Part shown: piece by piece, positions 17,077 to 24,826 of the stretch
Position numbering within the stretch: the stretch's first letter is position 1
Layout: each line of letters starts with the position of its first letter
Origin: Amycolatopsis sp. 195334CR
GTDB taxonomy: Bacteria; Actinomycetota; Actinomycetes; Mycobacteriales; Pseudonocardiaceae
Assembly (NCBI RefSeq): GCF_017309385.1
Contig: NZ_JAFJMJ010000001.1
Location: forward strand, 868,001 to 932,000
Direction: 5' to 3'
Length of the DNA stretch: 64,000 bases
The notes under the pieces: generated by a model
Told to the model about the DNA's origin: nothing
What the model saw: the letters and a program-made list of their open reading frames with translations, nothing else
Database searches by the model: none
Program-made: the position numbers and the translations under genes

Positions 17077-17621
17077 TACACAACCTTCCCGTTGATCGGA
17101 GCCTTCGTGGCGCCGCCCGCACTGGGCGTCGCGTCCAGGCGAGCGAGCGTGTCGGTAAACCGCCGGCGCGCCCGATGCAGCCGGACCGCGAACGCCGCAG
17201 CCGAACAACCGCTGACCTGCGCCGCCTCTCGAGTGGTCAAGCCGTCCCATTGAGCCAGCACGAGCGCTTCCCGGTCCTTCTCGGCGATCTCAGACAGAGC
17301 AGCCAGGACGGTCATCCGCTCCACCACAGCAGCCCCGACATCGCCGAGCGCGGCCATGGCCGACAGCCGCGTCAGCTCAGCGGTAAGAGCATCCTGGTAG
17401 CGCCCGCGGCGGCGTTGCTCCGCCAGCACATGCCGTGTCGTCACCAGCAACCAGGGAAGTACGCCATCTTCGGGAACTTCATCGCGCTTTCGCCAGGCGA
17501 CCAGGAACGCCTCGTCTACCGCTTCGTGAGCCACGTCGGATGAGGCGCGATGCAGGGCATACCTCACCACCCGGGGATGCAACTCAGCGTAGAGCCGGGT
17601 AAAGCTCTCCTTGTCGATCAC
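17076..17621 (-). CDS. ECF-type RNA polymerase sigma factor
   Basis: The 181-residue protein has the two-domain plan of extracytoplasmic-function sigma factors. Region 2 (residues ~5-70) runs from FTRLYAELHPRVVRYALHR through VDEAFLVAWRKRDEVP to LPWLLVTTRHVLAEQRRR. Region 4 (residues ~110-165) contains LSEIAEKDREALVLAQWDGL and TTREAAQVSGCSAAAFAVRL, which forms the helix-turn-helix that reads the -35 box. GTG at 17621 is chosen because AGGAAGG lies 6 bases upstream; longer in-frame starts have no ribosome site. The membrane-anchored partner follows with a one-base overlap. Such pairs often control their own promoter, so the target site should be looked for in 17622-17830. Confidence 0.9.
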   Translation of the reverse strand: MIDKESFTRLYAELHPRVVRYALHRASSDVAHEAVDEAFLVAWRKRDEVPEDGVLPWLLVTTRHVLAEQRRRGRYQDALTAELTRLSAMAALGDVGAAVVERMTVLAALSEIAEKDREALVLAQWDGLTTREAAQVSGCSAAAFAVRLHRARRRFTDTLARLDATPSAGGATKAPINGKVV

Positions 17622-18011
17622 CGTCCGCCTTCCTGCCCTCATCCCATCCTGCTCAGTACTGACATGGGAACAGCCGATATTTACCGTCTTCCCAGAGAAT
17701 TTTCTCCACGTCGCGTCTTGCCTGGTCAGAACGACCAAACCAGCCAAGTATTCGCATTTGCGAATGCGATGCGGTCAAGTTACGGCTTACCGCGTGTCCC
17801 ACAAACAGGCAAAGAGATAGTGACTGTCGTCCGGGGTGAGCATCGTCGACCTGCCTCCAGTCGCAGGCCGAACCACTACCAGACACGGCCCTCCGGTTCC
17901 CTGGCGTGGTAGAGGCCCCGGCGCGTGGAAAGGCTCACGTCGAACTGCTCGACCGAACCCCGATTGTCCAAGCCCACGGTGTGCTGCGGGGTTAGTCATC
18001 CTCCAGTTCGC
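17622..18011. other. 390-base gap upstream of the sigma-factor gene, with a palindrome at 17750-17765
   Basis: There is no gene here that I can support. At 17750-17765 is the inverted repeat ATTCGCA-TT-TGCGAAT, about 130 bases before the sigma-factor start and in a locally AT-richer stretch, so it is a candidate operator. The right part is the 3' side of the long minus-strand operon, but I see no clear terminator stem. Confidence 0.4.
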
Positions 18012-18776
18012 TCACGTGATCGCCACCTGAAACGCCCACTCGCCGCCCTCGATCCGGTAGTTCCCGTCCGGGTCGGGGTTGATGCGCCAGGGCAGGTAGG
18101 CGTCGCGGGAGCGCAGGTGCTGGTGGACGTGGATGAGGGTGTCGCGGTCGAAGTACACCAGCGGGTGCTCGTCGGGGGCGGTGTCGTGGTTCGTGGTGCA
18201 CCACACGGCTACGGCTTCGGCGATCTCGGGCCGGAACACCGGGACCCACGGCTGCCCGCGTGAGGTGTCGATCCGGGCGGGAAACCCGCTCACGGGCAGG
18301 TTGGCGGGGTCGCAGGTGACCACGGTTTCGCCAGGGCGCGGGTAGTGCCGTTCGGGGTCTCGTAGCACGGCGAGCTGGCGGGAGAACCGGTCGCGGGTGC
18401 GGGTCGGGGCGGAGAGGTACCAGCGGCCGAGCTCGCCGAGCGGGTAGCGGCCGTCCTCGCTGAGGGTGATCTCGTGGCGGTGGTGGGGGGCGTCTCCGGT
18501 GATCACCACGAGGAGGTCGTCTTCGAAGCGGGCCAGCGGGTACCAGTCCGGGTCGACCGGGTAGACCAGGTTGAGCCACTCGCACACCGCTTCGGCGACC
18601 TCGCGGCGCATCCGGGGCCGCACCCACAGGCCGTGGTGGCGGCGGGGTTCGACGACGGCGGGGAAGCTGATCTGGTGCGGCGCGGCGTGGGTGGCGGGCA
18701 CGAGTTCGATCCAGTACTCGCCGGCGGCGAGGTCGAGCGCCGCGGGCGAGGCGGCGTCGAGGGTTGTGGTGGTCAT
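18012..18776 (-). CDS. Unknown protein made of two copies of one domain
   Basis: The 254-residue product reads as an internal duplication. Residues ~38-130 and ~150-240 share the order: FPAV or FPAR strand, RPRMRREVAEAVCEWLN or RPEIAEAVAVWC helix, DWYPLARFEDDLLVVI or DEHPLVYFDRDTLIHV strand, EDGRYPLGELGRWYL or DGNYRIEGGEWAF. One copy of the same unit appears in the protein at 11261-11851. No catalytic motif is visible. GGAAGGAG upstream supports ATG 18776, and the upstream gene stops inside this start (ATGA). It is the last gene of a long minus-strand run that begins near 28719. Confidence 0.7.
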   Translation of the reverse strand: MTTTTLDAASPAALDLAAGEYWIELVPATHAAPHQISFPAVVEPRRHHGLWVRPRMRREVAEAVCEWLNLVYPVDPDWYPLARFEDDLLVVITGDAPHHRHEITLSEDGRYPLGELGRWYLSAPTRTRDRFSRQLAVLRDPERHYPRPGETVVTCDPANLPVSGFPARIDTSRGQPWVPVFRPEIAEAVAVWCTTNHDTAPDEHPLVYFDRDTLIHVHQHLRSRDAYLPWRINPDPDGNYRIEGGEWAFQVAIT

Positions 18777-19099
18777 GGTGAGTCTCCTTCCGGTGCTGGA
18801 GCAGTGGGTGAGGTGGGCTCGGTGCGGATCCAGCGGCGCGCGGCGGGATCCCAGGTGGCGTGGGTGTAGAGGCGGTTGAGGTCGGGCAGGCCGGGCCCGT
18901 ACAGCCAGCCGAACTCGGCGCATTCGGCTTCGCCGGGCCAGTGCCCGGTCCAGATGTCCTGCGGGCATCGGCACGAGTCGCCGTGGCCGCTGCGCTGCAG
19001 GCCGGTCGCCAGACACCGGGCGACATCGCACACTCCGGTGTGCTTCTCGCCGACGCGGGCCTCGCAGGTGGGACAACACGGTTGCGGCAGGCAGCTCAT
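18773..19099 (-). CDS. Small cysteine-rich protein
   Basis: The 108-residue protein has nine cysteines, mostly in the first 60 residues: CLPQPCCPTCEARVG, then GVCDVARC, then GDSCRCP, then ECAEFGWLYG. The CxxC and CxC pairs suggest a zinc-ribbon-like or other metal-binding fold. It overlaps both neighbours by four bases (ATGA at each end), so it is certainly part of a coupled operon. Family not recognised; it could bind a metal and contact nucleic acid or another operon protein, which is inference only. Confidence 0.65.
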   Translation of the reverse strand: MSCLPQPCCPTCEARVGEKHTGVCDVARCLATGLQRSGHGDSCRCPQDIWTGHWPGEAECAEFGWLYGPGLPDLNRLYTHATWDPAARRWIRTEPTSPTAPAPEGDSP

Positions 19100-19446
19100 G
19101 GCCTGGTCCCGGTGGTGGTGTGGCGGTCGCGGAGGAACTCGGTCCACCCGCTGGCCTCGGAGCCGACGTGGGTGGTGTGCAGGCGCACGTCGCTGGCGAG
19201 CAGTTGGCGGTGGGCCAGCACCATCTCGGTTCCGGCGGTGATGGCTTCGGCCAGGCGCAGGTGCAGGTGCGCCCAGTCGAGGCAGCGCTGGTATTCGTCC
19301 TGATTGACCGGGCGGGTGCTCAACGTTGAGTGAATCGCGCGAGCGCGGGCGAATAGGGCCTCGGCGGCGGCGCAGTGCCCGGCGGCGCTGCGCGGCTCGT
19401 TCGCCGTCGCCGTGGCTGGGGCGGTGGGTGCGGTGTCCGGGGACAT
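19096..19446 (-). CDS. Small helical protein of unknown function
   Basis: The 116-residue product has a Thr/Ala-rich start, then two or three long amphipathic helices (AAAEALFARARAIHSTLST, EYQRCLDWAHLHLRLAEAIT). GAAGGAG lies upstream of ATG 19446, and the stop overlaps the next start (ATGA). The stop of the upstream gene, if its frameshift is repaired, falls 14 bases before this ATG, which leaves just enough room for the ribosome site. No family recognised. Confidence 0.62.
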   Translation of the reverse strand: MSPDTAPTAPATATANEPRSAAGHCAAAEALFARARAIHSTLSTRPVNQDEYQRCLDWAHLHLRLAEAITAGTEMVLAHRQLLASDVRLHTTHVGSEASGWTEFLRDRHTTTGTRP

Positions 19447-19459
19447 GTGTCGGTCTCCT

Positions 19460-20291
19460 TCAGGTGTGCGGTAGTGGGCGGGTGGTGAGCACCGTGCGGG
19501 TGCGGGGATCGGCCAGCAGCGGGTGCGTGGTGGGGCGCTGGTCGTCGGCGATGAGCACGCGCACGCCGAAGCGCGGTTGGCCCGCCGGCGGGGTCGGTCC
19601 AGCCGTAGAGGGCGGGCAGCGCCAACAGGGCGTGCACGGTCTCCTCGCCGGCGAGATCGCCGTCGCGGTAGCCGAAGACCTCGATCTCCAGCTCGGCGGC
19701 CGCGTCGTCGGTGGTGACGGCGTAGCGCAGGTGTGGTGGCAGCGGGCCCCGGAGCGCGTCGAGGGCGCTGGGAGTACCGGGTTCCGCTGGCGCGGTCAGG
19801 TCGGCCAGGATCCGCAGGGCGAGCTGGTAGAGGTCGTGGCGGTGGGTCGCGCCGAGCAGCGGGCCGTAGCGGCGGGCGGTGGTGTCGGCGGCTGCGATCC
19901 CGGTATAACCGCACGTCGCGCGCCCGGGCGGGAACACCAGCGGCTGGTCACCCGGTCCGGGCGGCACGTCGACGCCCGCGCGCGCCGACCAGCGCTCTCC
20001 CCGCTGGGCGGTCCACACCGCGCCCTCGTCGAAGGCGTGGACGTAGTCGGTGCCGTGGCTGGTGGGCCACAGCCACGGCCACTGGCCGCCGTGTCCCCGG
20101 GCGACCTCGCCGGCCTGCTCCGCCTCGGCCATCTGGAGGAAGACGGTGACGAGGCAGGCGAAGGCGCCCGCGGACCAGGCTCGCGTGATCTCGTCGAGCC
20201 AGCGGCTGTCCGGGGTGCCGAGCCGGACCGAGCCGAGCCACTCCGCGCCCGGGCCGCGCCCGAGGTAGAAGTCGTGCGTCGTACCGCTCAT
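19460..20291 (-). pseudogene. DFYLGRG-type paralog 1, broken by an apparent one-base insertion
   Basis: The gene starts at ATG 20291 (MSGTTHDFYLGRGPGAEWLG) and reads well for about 235 residues to YGWTDPAGG. There the frame turns into His/Pro/Arg-rich sequence. Removing one base in the CCC run at 19581-19583 restores a sensible ending (QPRFGVRVLIADDQ, then TTHPLLADPRTRTVL) with a TGA at 19460-19462, just before the next gene's ribosome site. So the real product is probably about 276 residues, and the frameshift is either a sequencing error or a recent mutation. Shared features with the neighbours at 20288 and 21085 are the DFYxGxGxxAxWxGS start and the WPWLWPTSH-like motif. Function unknown. 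Confidence 0.7.
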
Positions 20292-20779
20292 CGGGTATCA
20301 CCGCCGATGGCAGGCAGGTCGGCGGGTGTGTCCCGCATCAGAGGCATCGGCACCGACGGTGGCGCGGCCGGATCACGCAGCCACGCGGCCAGGTCGGGCG
20401 GTCCGAGCGGGTCGTCCTCGCTGTCGGGAAACCAGGGGTTGCGCGGGTCGAGGCGGTGCCAGCGGACACCACCTCCCACGGTGGCGAACACCGCCGCGTC
20501 CTCGGGATCGAAGGTGATGATCCAGCTGCTGGCGTGACTGGAGTACCAGGGCCAGGGCCAGCCGAGTTCGGGCCGGTACCCGTGGCCCAGGCATTCGTCC
20601 TCCCACACGATGAGGGCGTCGGCGATCGCCGCGCGGAAGGTGCCTTCCTCGGTCGCGGTCAGCGCGAGCCGTACGGGTGGGACGGCGAGAAAGTTCTCGG
20701 GGTAGCACTCCCCGCGCAGGGAGCCGATCCATTCGGCGTGTTCGCCACGTCCGAGGTAGAAGTCGGTGTAGCTCGACAT
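20288..20779 (-). CDS. DFYLGRG-type paralog 2, intact
   Basis: The 163-residue protein is the intact member of a family of three tandem paralogs. It has TDFYLGRGEHAEWIGSL at the start, LGWPWPWYSSHASSWIITF in the middle, then WHRLDPRNPW and PDLAAWLRDPAAPP near the end. AAGGAGG upstream of ATG 20779 fixes the start. The stop overlaps the start of paralog 1 (ATGA). The family is not one I can name; the conserved Trp-Pro-Trp core suggests a structured binding pocket. The dose of related small proteins in one operon suggests that they form a complex or recognise related partners (inference). Confidence 0.7.
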   Translation of the reverse strand: MSSYTDFYLGRGEHAEWIGSLRGECYPENFLAVPPVRLALTATEEGTFRAAIADALIVWEDECLGHGYRPELGWPWPWYSSHASSWIITFDPEDAAVFATVGGGVRWHRLDPRNPWFPDSEDDPLGPPDLAAWLRDPAAPPSVPMPLMRDTPADLPAIGGDTR

Positions 20780-20793
20780 GATCCACTGCCTCC

Positions 20794-21021
20794 TTACCGT
20801 GGTGGCCCGTAGGGATTCCAGTGGGGTGATGGCGGCACGCAGGCGTACGGGTCGGGCGGCGGGCACGGCGGATACGGCGGCGCCTGGCCGTAGTGGTTGT
20901 CGGCAAGGTCGCGTTCGTTGGCGCGGCCGAGGAGGTAGGCCAGCACGATCACCGGGGTCCACGGTCCCGGCAGCAGTACGGCCAGCACCGTCCACACGAG
21001 ACGCTTCTTCCTGTCCTGCAT
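20794..21021 (-). CDS. Small membrane protein with Pro-rich tail
   Basis: The 75-residue protein has a basic start (MQDRKKRLVW), two short hydrophobic segments around a Pro (VLAVLLPGPWTPVIVLAYLLG, residues ~12-32) and a Pro/Tyr-rich tail (PPYPPCPPPDPYAC). It resembles the actinobacterial small SPW/PLDc_N-like hairpin proteins only in layout. GGAAAGGAG upstream supports ATG 21021. It lies between two members of the DFYLGRG family. Function unknown. Confidence 0.65.
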   Translation of the reverse strand: MQDRKKRLVWTVLAVLLPGPWTPVIVLAYLLGRANERDLADNHYGQAPPYPPCPPPDPYACVPPSPHWNPYGPPR

Positions 21022-21084
21022 CGCGGTCAGCTCCTTTCCAAGCGGGTGCGGCAGCGAGATAGGTGGCAAGCCGGGGTGGCGGGG

Positions 21085-21575
21085 TCACGGCTCTCGCCAC
21101 AGCAGGCGCGCGTAGTCGGTGGGTGGTGTACTGGGCGGGCGGTGCACCGGGAGCGGAACTGCTGGCGGTGCACCGGGATCGCGAAGCCACGCCGCGAAGT
21201 CGGGTGGGCCGCATCGCAACGGCGGGCGCGGGTGGTCGGGGTCGAGGCGGTGCCAGTGCTCGCCGCCGCCCGCTGTCATGTGCACCCCGCCGCCGGGCGG
21301 CCGAGGAAGGTGATGATCCAGTCGTTGCAGTGGCTGGTGTCCCATGGCCAGGGCCATCCGTGGCGTGGTTCGTGGGCGGCTCCGAGTCCCCGGACCGCCC
21401 ACATCATCAGCAAGTCCTGCACCGCCACGTAGTAGCGCGACGGGGCGATCGCGGTGAGCGCTTCGCGACCGTGGAAATCTTTGAGGAGGTTGTCCGGGTG
21501 ACAGGCGAACTGCAGCGAGCCGATCCACTGTGCCCGGGCGCCTTCGCCAGCGTAGAAGTCCGTGCGTGTGCTCAT
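21085..21575 (-). pseudogene. DFYLGRG-type paralog 3, broken by an apparent one-base deletion
   Basis: The gene starts at ATG 21575 (MSTRTDFYAGEGARAQWIGSL) with GGGAGG upstream and reads to NDWIITFLGRPAAG, where the frame meets a stop. Adding one base to the CCCC run at 21285-21288 joins it to GVHMTAGGGEHWHRLDPDHP and PDFAAWLRDPGAPPAVPLP, ending at 21085. The joined product is about 163 residues and matches paralog 2 over its whole length (WIITF, WHRLDP, AAWLRDP in the same order). So this is a full paralog with a single-base frameshift, or a sequencing error. It starts one base inside the stop of the upstream gene (TGATG). Confidence 0.7.
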
Positions 21576-22234
21576 CACTGGCCTCCCGCGACACTCGGGG
21601 TGTTGGCGGTCCGGGCAAGGTAGCCTCGCAGCGCCTGGGATAGTTCTCGTGCGCAGGCCACGGCGTCGCGGCTGGGCACGGAGAACGACAGTGGAATCCA
21701 CGCGTCGTCGACCTCGCTCCGGGCGTCACGGATCCGCGTGGCGGCCTCGCGTTGGAGGGCGCGGGCGGCCTCGCGTCGCTCGGCGATCAGCTCGGCGTGC
21801 CGCCTGCGTTCGAGCGCGCGATCGATCTCGGCGAGGTAATCGGGCACGAAGGTGTCGCGGATGTAGGCGGCGACCTCGTCGGGCGGCGTGTGCAGCGCGA
21901 ACCCGGGATGGGGGTGGGCGGTTTCGTCCGGCCAGCGGCAATACCCCACTGCTGGGCCCCGTGGCCGGAGCGGGTCGAGCCGGTACCCCCACTTGCGGCC
22001 CGGCCATATCCGCAGGCCGAACTCGATCCCCCGCTGCGGGCAGCGCAGGACGACCAGCCAGTACACCGACCAGTAGGTGGCCTCCCAGGTGTCGGGCAGC
22101 GCGGCGACGATCTCGCGAGCCACGGCGTCGAAACGCCGGTACTTCGGAGAATTCCGCAGTGCGCGCGGCATCTGCTCGCTCGGTTCGCTGCTGCACCGTG
22201 TCTCGGCATGCGTGGTGGTGCTGTTTGTGGCCAT
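21575..22234 (-). CDS. Unknown protein, paralog of the one at 23668-24420
   Basis: The 219-residue product has a shared core with the 250-residue protein at 23668-24420: FDAVAREIVAALPDTW versus FDRVALAAVHIATALPGQW, WGYRLDPLRPR versus WGFRLVPCAVPR, then HPGFALHTPPDEVAAYI versus HPGFAVGTPAAEVATYI. Both continue with a long charged coiled-coil-like helix (RRRHAELIAERREAARAL) and a final strand-rich segment (DAWIPLSFSVPSRDAVACAREL). No enzyme motif is visible. GAGGAG upstream supports the start; the stop overlaps the next ATG. Function unknown; it may be a structural or scaffold protein (inference). Confidence 0.68.
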   Translation of the reverse strand: MATNSTTTHAETRCSSEPSEQMPRALRNSPKYRRFDAVAREIVAALPDTWEATYWSVYWLVVLRCPQRGIEFGLRIWPGRKWGYRLDPLRPRGPAVGYCRWPDETAHPHPGFALHTPPDEVAAYIRDTFVPDYLAEIDRALERRRHAELIAERREAARALQREAATRIRDARSEVDDAWIPLSFSVPSRDAVACARELSQALRGYLARTANTPSVAGGQ

Positions 22235-22360
22235 GGTGGATTCAGCTCCTCATGTCGGTGGTGGCTGTGAAGGCAGGTGGTGGGGTGGCCGGGGTCGTGC
22301 TGGAACGGTGGAGGTGGTGCGTCCGGGTCGCCGTGGTCGGCGTGGCGTGCGGGTGCCTCA

Positions 22361-23152
22361 TCACCACCCCGAGGGCTCGGGCGGCGCCGTCTGCATGCGG
22401 GGTGCGTTGGCGAGTTCGGTGCGCAGGTCGGCCAGGAGGCGGTGGTCGCTGCTGCGGCGCCAGAGGTGCCAGCCGTTGACCGGGGTCCGAGTCAGCCGGG
22501 TCGCGAGCGCGGACACGGTGAACACGCCCTCCCCCACGGCGGCGGTGCTGTCGGGCAGCAGGGTGCCGCCCGCGACCACCATGGCGGTGTGCCCGTCGAA
22601 TTCGACCTGTTCGCCGATGCCGATGAGTCCGGCGGTGATCAGCGCCCGCAGCGCGTCCGGGCTCATGCGATCGTGTCCGTGGTGGCGGCAGCGGGACTCG
22701 TGCAGCGCCCTGTCGGCTTGGCTGCGCAGGTACAGGCTCACGCCGAAGGCCAGTTCCCGGGGCCAGTGCCCGGGGATCGGGGTCACCTGGTGGGCGGGGC
22801 GCCATTCGCCGTGGGAGGCGAGCAGGAGTTCGGTGTGGCTGCGGTCGCCGTGGGCAGGCGGGTGCAGCCGCAGCACGACGTCGCCCCGGTGTACCTCGGG
22901 TGCTGGCTCGTGGTTGAGCCACACCCCCGCGAGCAGGTCGGTCGGTTTGGCGTGCGCGGCGGCGGTGTCGCCGTGGCTGGCCAAGGCGGCGGACGCGTCG
23001 CGGGTGCGCCCGGCGATCATGAGCAGCCCCCATGCCCCGGGCGGCATGGTCGTGGATGCGCTCTCGGCCGAACTGGGGAGCAACCGCACCGCGTTCGGAG
23101 GTAAGGGCGGGTCGGCGGTGGCTGCGGCGCTGTCTGTATCGGTGTTGTTCAT
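22361..23152 (-). CDS. RAMA-domain protein
   Basis: The 263-residue protein has a C-terminal region (residues ~165-245) that reads as a RAMA domain: LRALITAGLIGIGEQVEFDG, a strand pair, then PVNGWHLWRR, the typical ending. RAMA modules are found with restriction-modification and other DNA-modification-linked proteins and are proposed to bind modified DNA. The first ~35 residues contain ADPPLPPNAVR, shared almost exactly with the start of the protein at 23668-24420, probably through local duplication. The middle (residues 75-145) has no motif I recognise. A gap of 126 bases separates it from the next gene. A role in sensing DNA modification, for example of incoming DNA, is inferred. Confidence 0.68.
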   Translation of the reverse strand: MNNTDTDSAAATADPPLPPNAVRLLPSSAESASTTMPPGAWGLLMIAGRTRDASAALASHGDTAAAHAKPTDLLAGVWLNHEPAPEVHRGDVVLRLHPPAHGDRSHTELLLASHGEWRPAHQVTPIPGHWPRELAFGVSLYLRSQADRALHESRCRHHGHDRMSPDALRALITAGLIGIGEQVEFDGHTAMVVAGGTLLPDSTAAVGEGVFTVSALATRLTRTPVNGWHLWRRSSDHRLLADLRTELANAPRMQTAPPEPSGW

Positions 23153-23191
23153 GGCTAGCGTTTCCTTCCTGTGCGGGCGTGGTCGGCGGGG

Positions 23192-23671
23192 TCAGGAGTC
23201 CTCAGAGCCCGGGCAGCCGGGCTTGTGCCCGATGTCGGATCCGAGTTCGAACGGCATGGGCACGTGCTGACCGCCGCTGCGGGCGTCGAGGAAACGGCCG
23301 AGCGTGGCGAGGTCGGTGGCCTCGGCCCGCGGCACCTCGCCGGCGCAATCCGGGCACGGGGCGAGCACGCGCAGGTCGTCCACCGTGCCGCCGAAGGAGG
23401 TGAACCGGTACTCGGCGCCGTCGTCGGTGATGGTCACGCGATACCAGCGCCACCCGCCGTGTTCGCGGTCGGGATCGTCGGTGACCGTCACCGCTGCGGG
23501 TGCGATTCCGAACACCTCGGTCACGTCCCGGACCAGTCGACGGCGGGTGATGGCGCGCTGGACGTCGCACGGGCGACGATCGAACGCGGGATCCTGACGG
23601 CGGGCCCGGTCGTAGCTGTCGGCCGCGCGGGCGGCGAGGGTGCCGCTGCCGGGGTTGGTGGTGGCGTTCAT
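23192..23671 (-). CDS. Unknown 159-residue protein with CxxC pair
   Basis: The hydrophilic product has a helical N-terminal half (AARAADSYDRARRQDPAFD, VQRAITRRRLVRDVTEVFG), then strands (GWRWYRVTITDDGAEYRFTS), then a possible metal site: CPDC near residue 113, and HKPGC near the end. This could be a single zinc-ribbon. ATG 23671 overlaps the stop of the upstream gene (ATGA). No family recognised. Confidence 0.62.
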   Translation of the reverse strand: MNATTNPGSGTLAARAADSYDRARRQDPAFDRRPCDVQRAITRRRLVRDVTEVFGIAPAAVTVTDDPDREHGGWRWYRVTITDDGAEYRFTSFGGTVDDLRVLAPCPDCAGEVPRAEATDLATLGRFLDARSGGQHVPMPFELGSDIGHKPGCPGSEDS

Positions 23672-24420
23672 CGGTGGCACTCCGTCGCGTGGTTGTCGTC
23701 GACTGGTGCGGTGAGGGCACGGGCGAGAGCGGGTGTGCAGGCGATCGCGTCGTCGAGTGGCATGACCAAGTCGATGCGCACGAGGTCGTCGGCCGCCTGG
23801 TAGTGAACAGTCACGGGCTGCTGGCAGCGCGCGCGTTCGCTTGCGGTCGCGGAGAACTCGCGGTGCAGCCGTTCGGCGACCTGGGCGCGGGCGACCCGCC
23901 TCCGGGCCTCGGCTTGGTCGCACTCTCGTTTGGCGGCTTCCGCGCGCGCGAGGGCGTGGTGGTAACGAGGGAGGAAATCCTCGTGGATGTAGGTGGCGAC
24001 CTCGGCGGCAGGGGTCCCGACGGCGAAGCCGGGATGGGCGTTTTTGTCGTCTTCGCGTGGCCACACGAAGTGGTTCACGAGCTCGCGTGGCACGGCGCAC
24101 GGTACGAGGCGAAAGCCCCACGTGCGGTGTCCCCACGGGCACAAAGCGATGCGGGCTCCGGTACTCAGGCACTCAATATCGGCGGCGTCGTCCGGCCCGC
24201 AACCACGGCCGATCGTCCACTGGCCCGGCAGGGCGGTGGCGATGTGGACTGCGGCGAGAGCCACTCGGTCGAACTTGGTGATGCGCGGCGGCGGTGCGCT
24301 CGATGTGGCGGTGTGTCCGGGCGGCGTGGTCGCAGGTGCGTTCTCGGCAGGGTCGGGGTGGAACCGCACCGCGTTCGGGGGCAGCGGCGGGTCGGCGGTG
24401 ACTGTGGTGGTGTCGTTCAT
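23668..24420 (-). CDS. Unknown protein, paralog of the one at 21575-22234
   Basis: The 250-residue product shares its central ~130 residues with the protein at 21575-22234 (see the WGFRLVP, HPGFAVGTP, EVATYI matches there). Its first ~25 residues (TADPPLPPNAVRF) match the start of the RAMA-domain protein. It therefore looks like a mosaic formed by local duplications. The long charged helix near residues 155-195 (RAEAAKRECDQAEARRRVAR) may be a coiled coil. AAGAGG upstream supports ATG 24420. Function unknown. Confidence 0.65.
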   Translation of the reverse strand: MNDTTTVTADPPLPPNAVRFHPDPAENAPATTPPGHTATSSAPPPRITKFDRVALAAVHIATALPGQWTIGRGCGPDDAADIECLSTGARIALCPWGHRTWGFRLVPCAVPRELVNHFVWPREDDKNAHPGFAVGTPAAEVATYIHEDFLPRYHHALARAEAAKRECDQAEARRRVARAQVAERLHREFSATASERARCQQPVTVHYQAADDLVRIDLVMPLDDAIACTPALARALTAPVDDNHATECHR

Positions 24421-24463
24421 GGCGGTGCCTCTTTTCGTTGCTGTGGCTGGGTGTGGTTGTTTG

Positions 24464-24703
24464 TTAGGCGAGCCACGGCTCGTCGGTGCGGTTGCGGAAT
24501 TGAGCGGGTGGGATGCCGTTGGTGAGGTGGCCGGACGCGCACCGCACCTTGAAATGCACCCCGCTGGATACGAGTTCGCCCGTCTCGACGGTGTTCTCGG
24601 GGGTCGGGCACCGAGACAGTGAGCACGCCCAGGTGATGTCCTTGAAGAACTCCTGGTATTTCCTGGCCGAGTCGGGAGCGTTGTCGCGGAAGAAGAACTG
24701 CAT
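24464..24703 (-). CDS. Small unknown protein (79 residues)
   Basis: The start is supported by AGGAAGG upstream of ATG 24703. The product is hydrophilic with three cysteines (WACSLSRC, RCASGHLTNG) and an aromatic N-terminus (MQFFFRDNAPDSARKYQEFF). No motif beyond a possible single metal-binding Cys/His cluster. It sits in the same minus-strand run as its neighbours with a 43-base gap downstream. Confidence 0.58.
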   Translation of the reverse strand: MQFFFRDNAPDSARKYQEFFKDITWACSLSRCPTPENTVETGELVSSGVHFKVRCASGHLTNGIPPAQFRNRTDEPWLA

Positions 24704-24826
24704 CGGATTGCCTTCCTGGCCGTTGGGCTGCGGTCAACCGCCCAGCGGGGACGGTCACCCAGGTGGGCCCGGTCGCGGTGGTCGCCTTGCGGTGCCGGGA
24801 ACAGCGACCACCACGATGGGGCGCGG

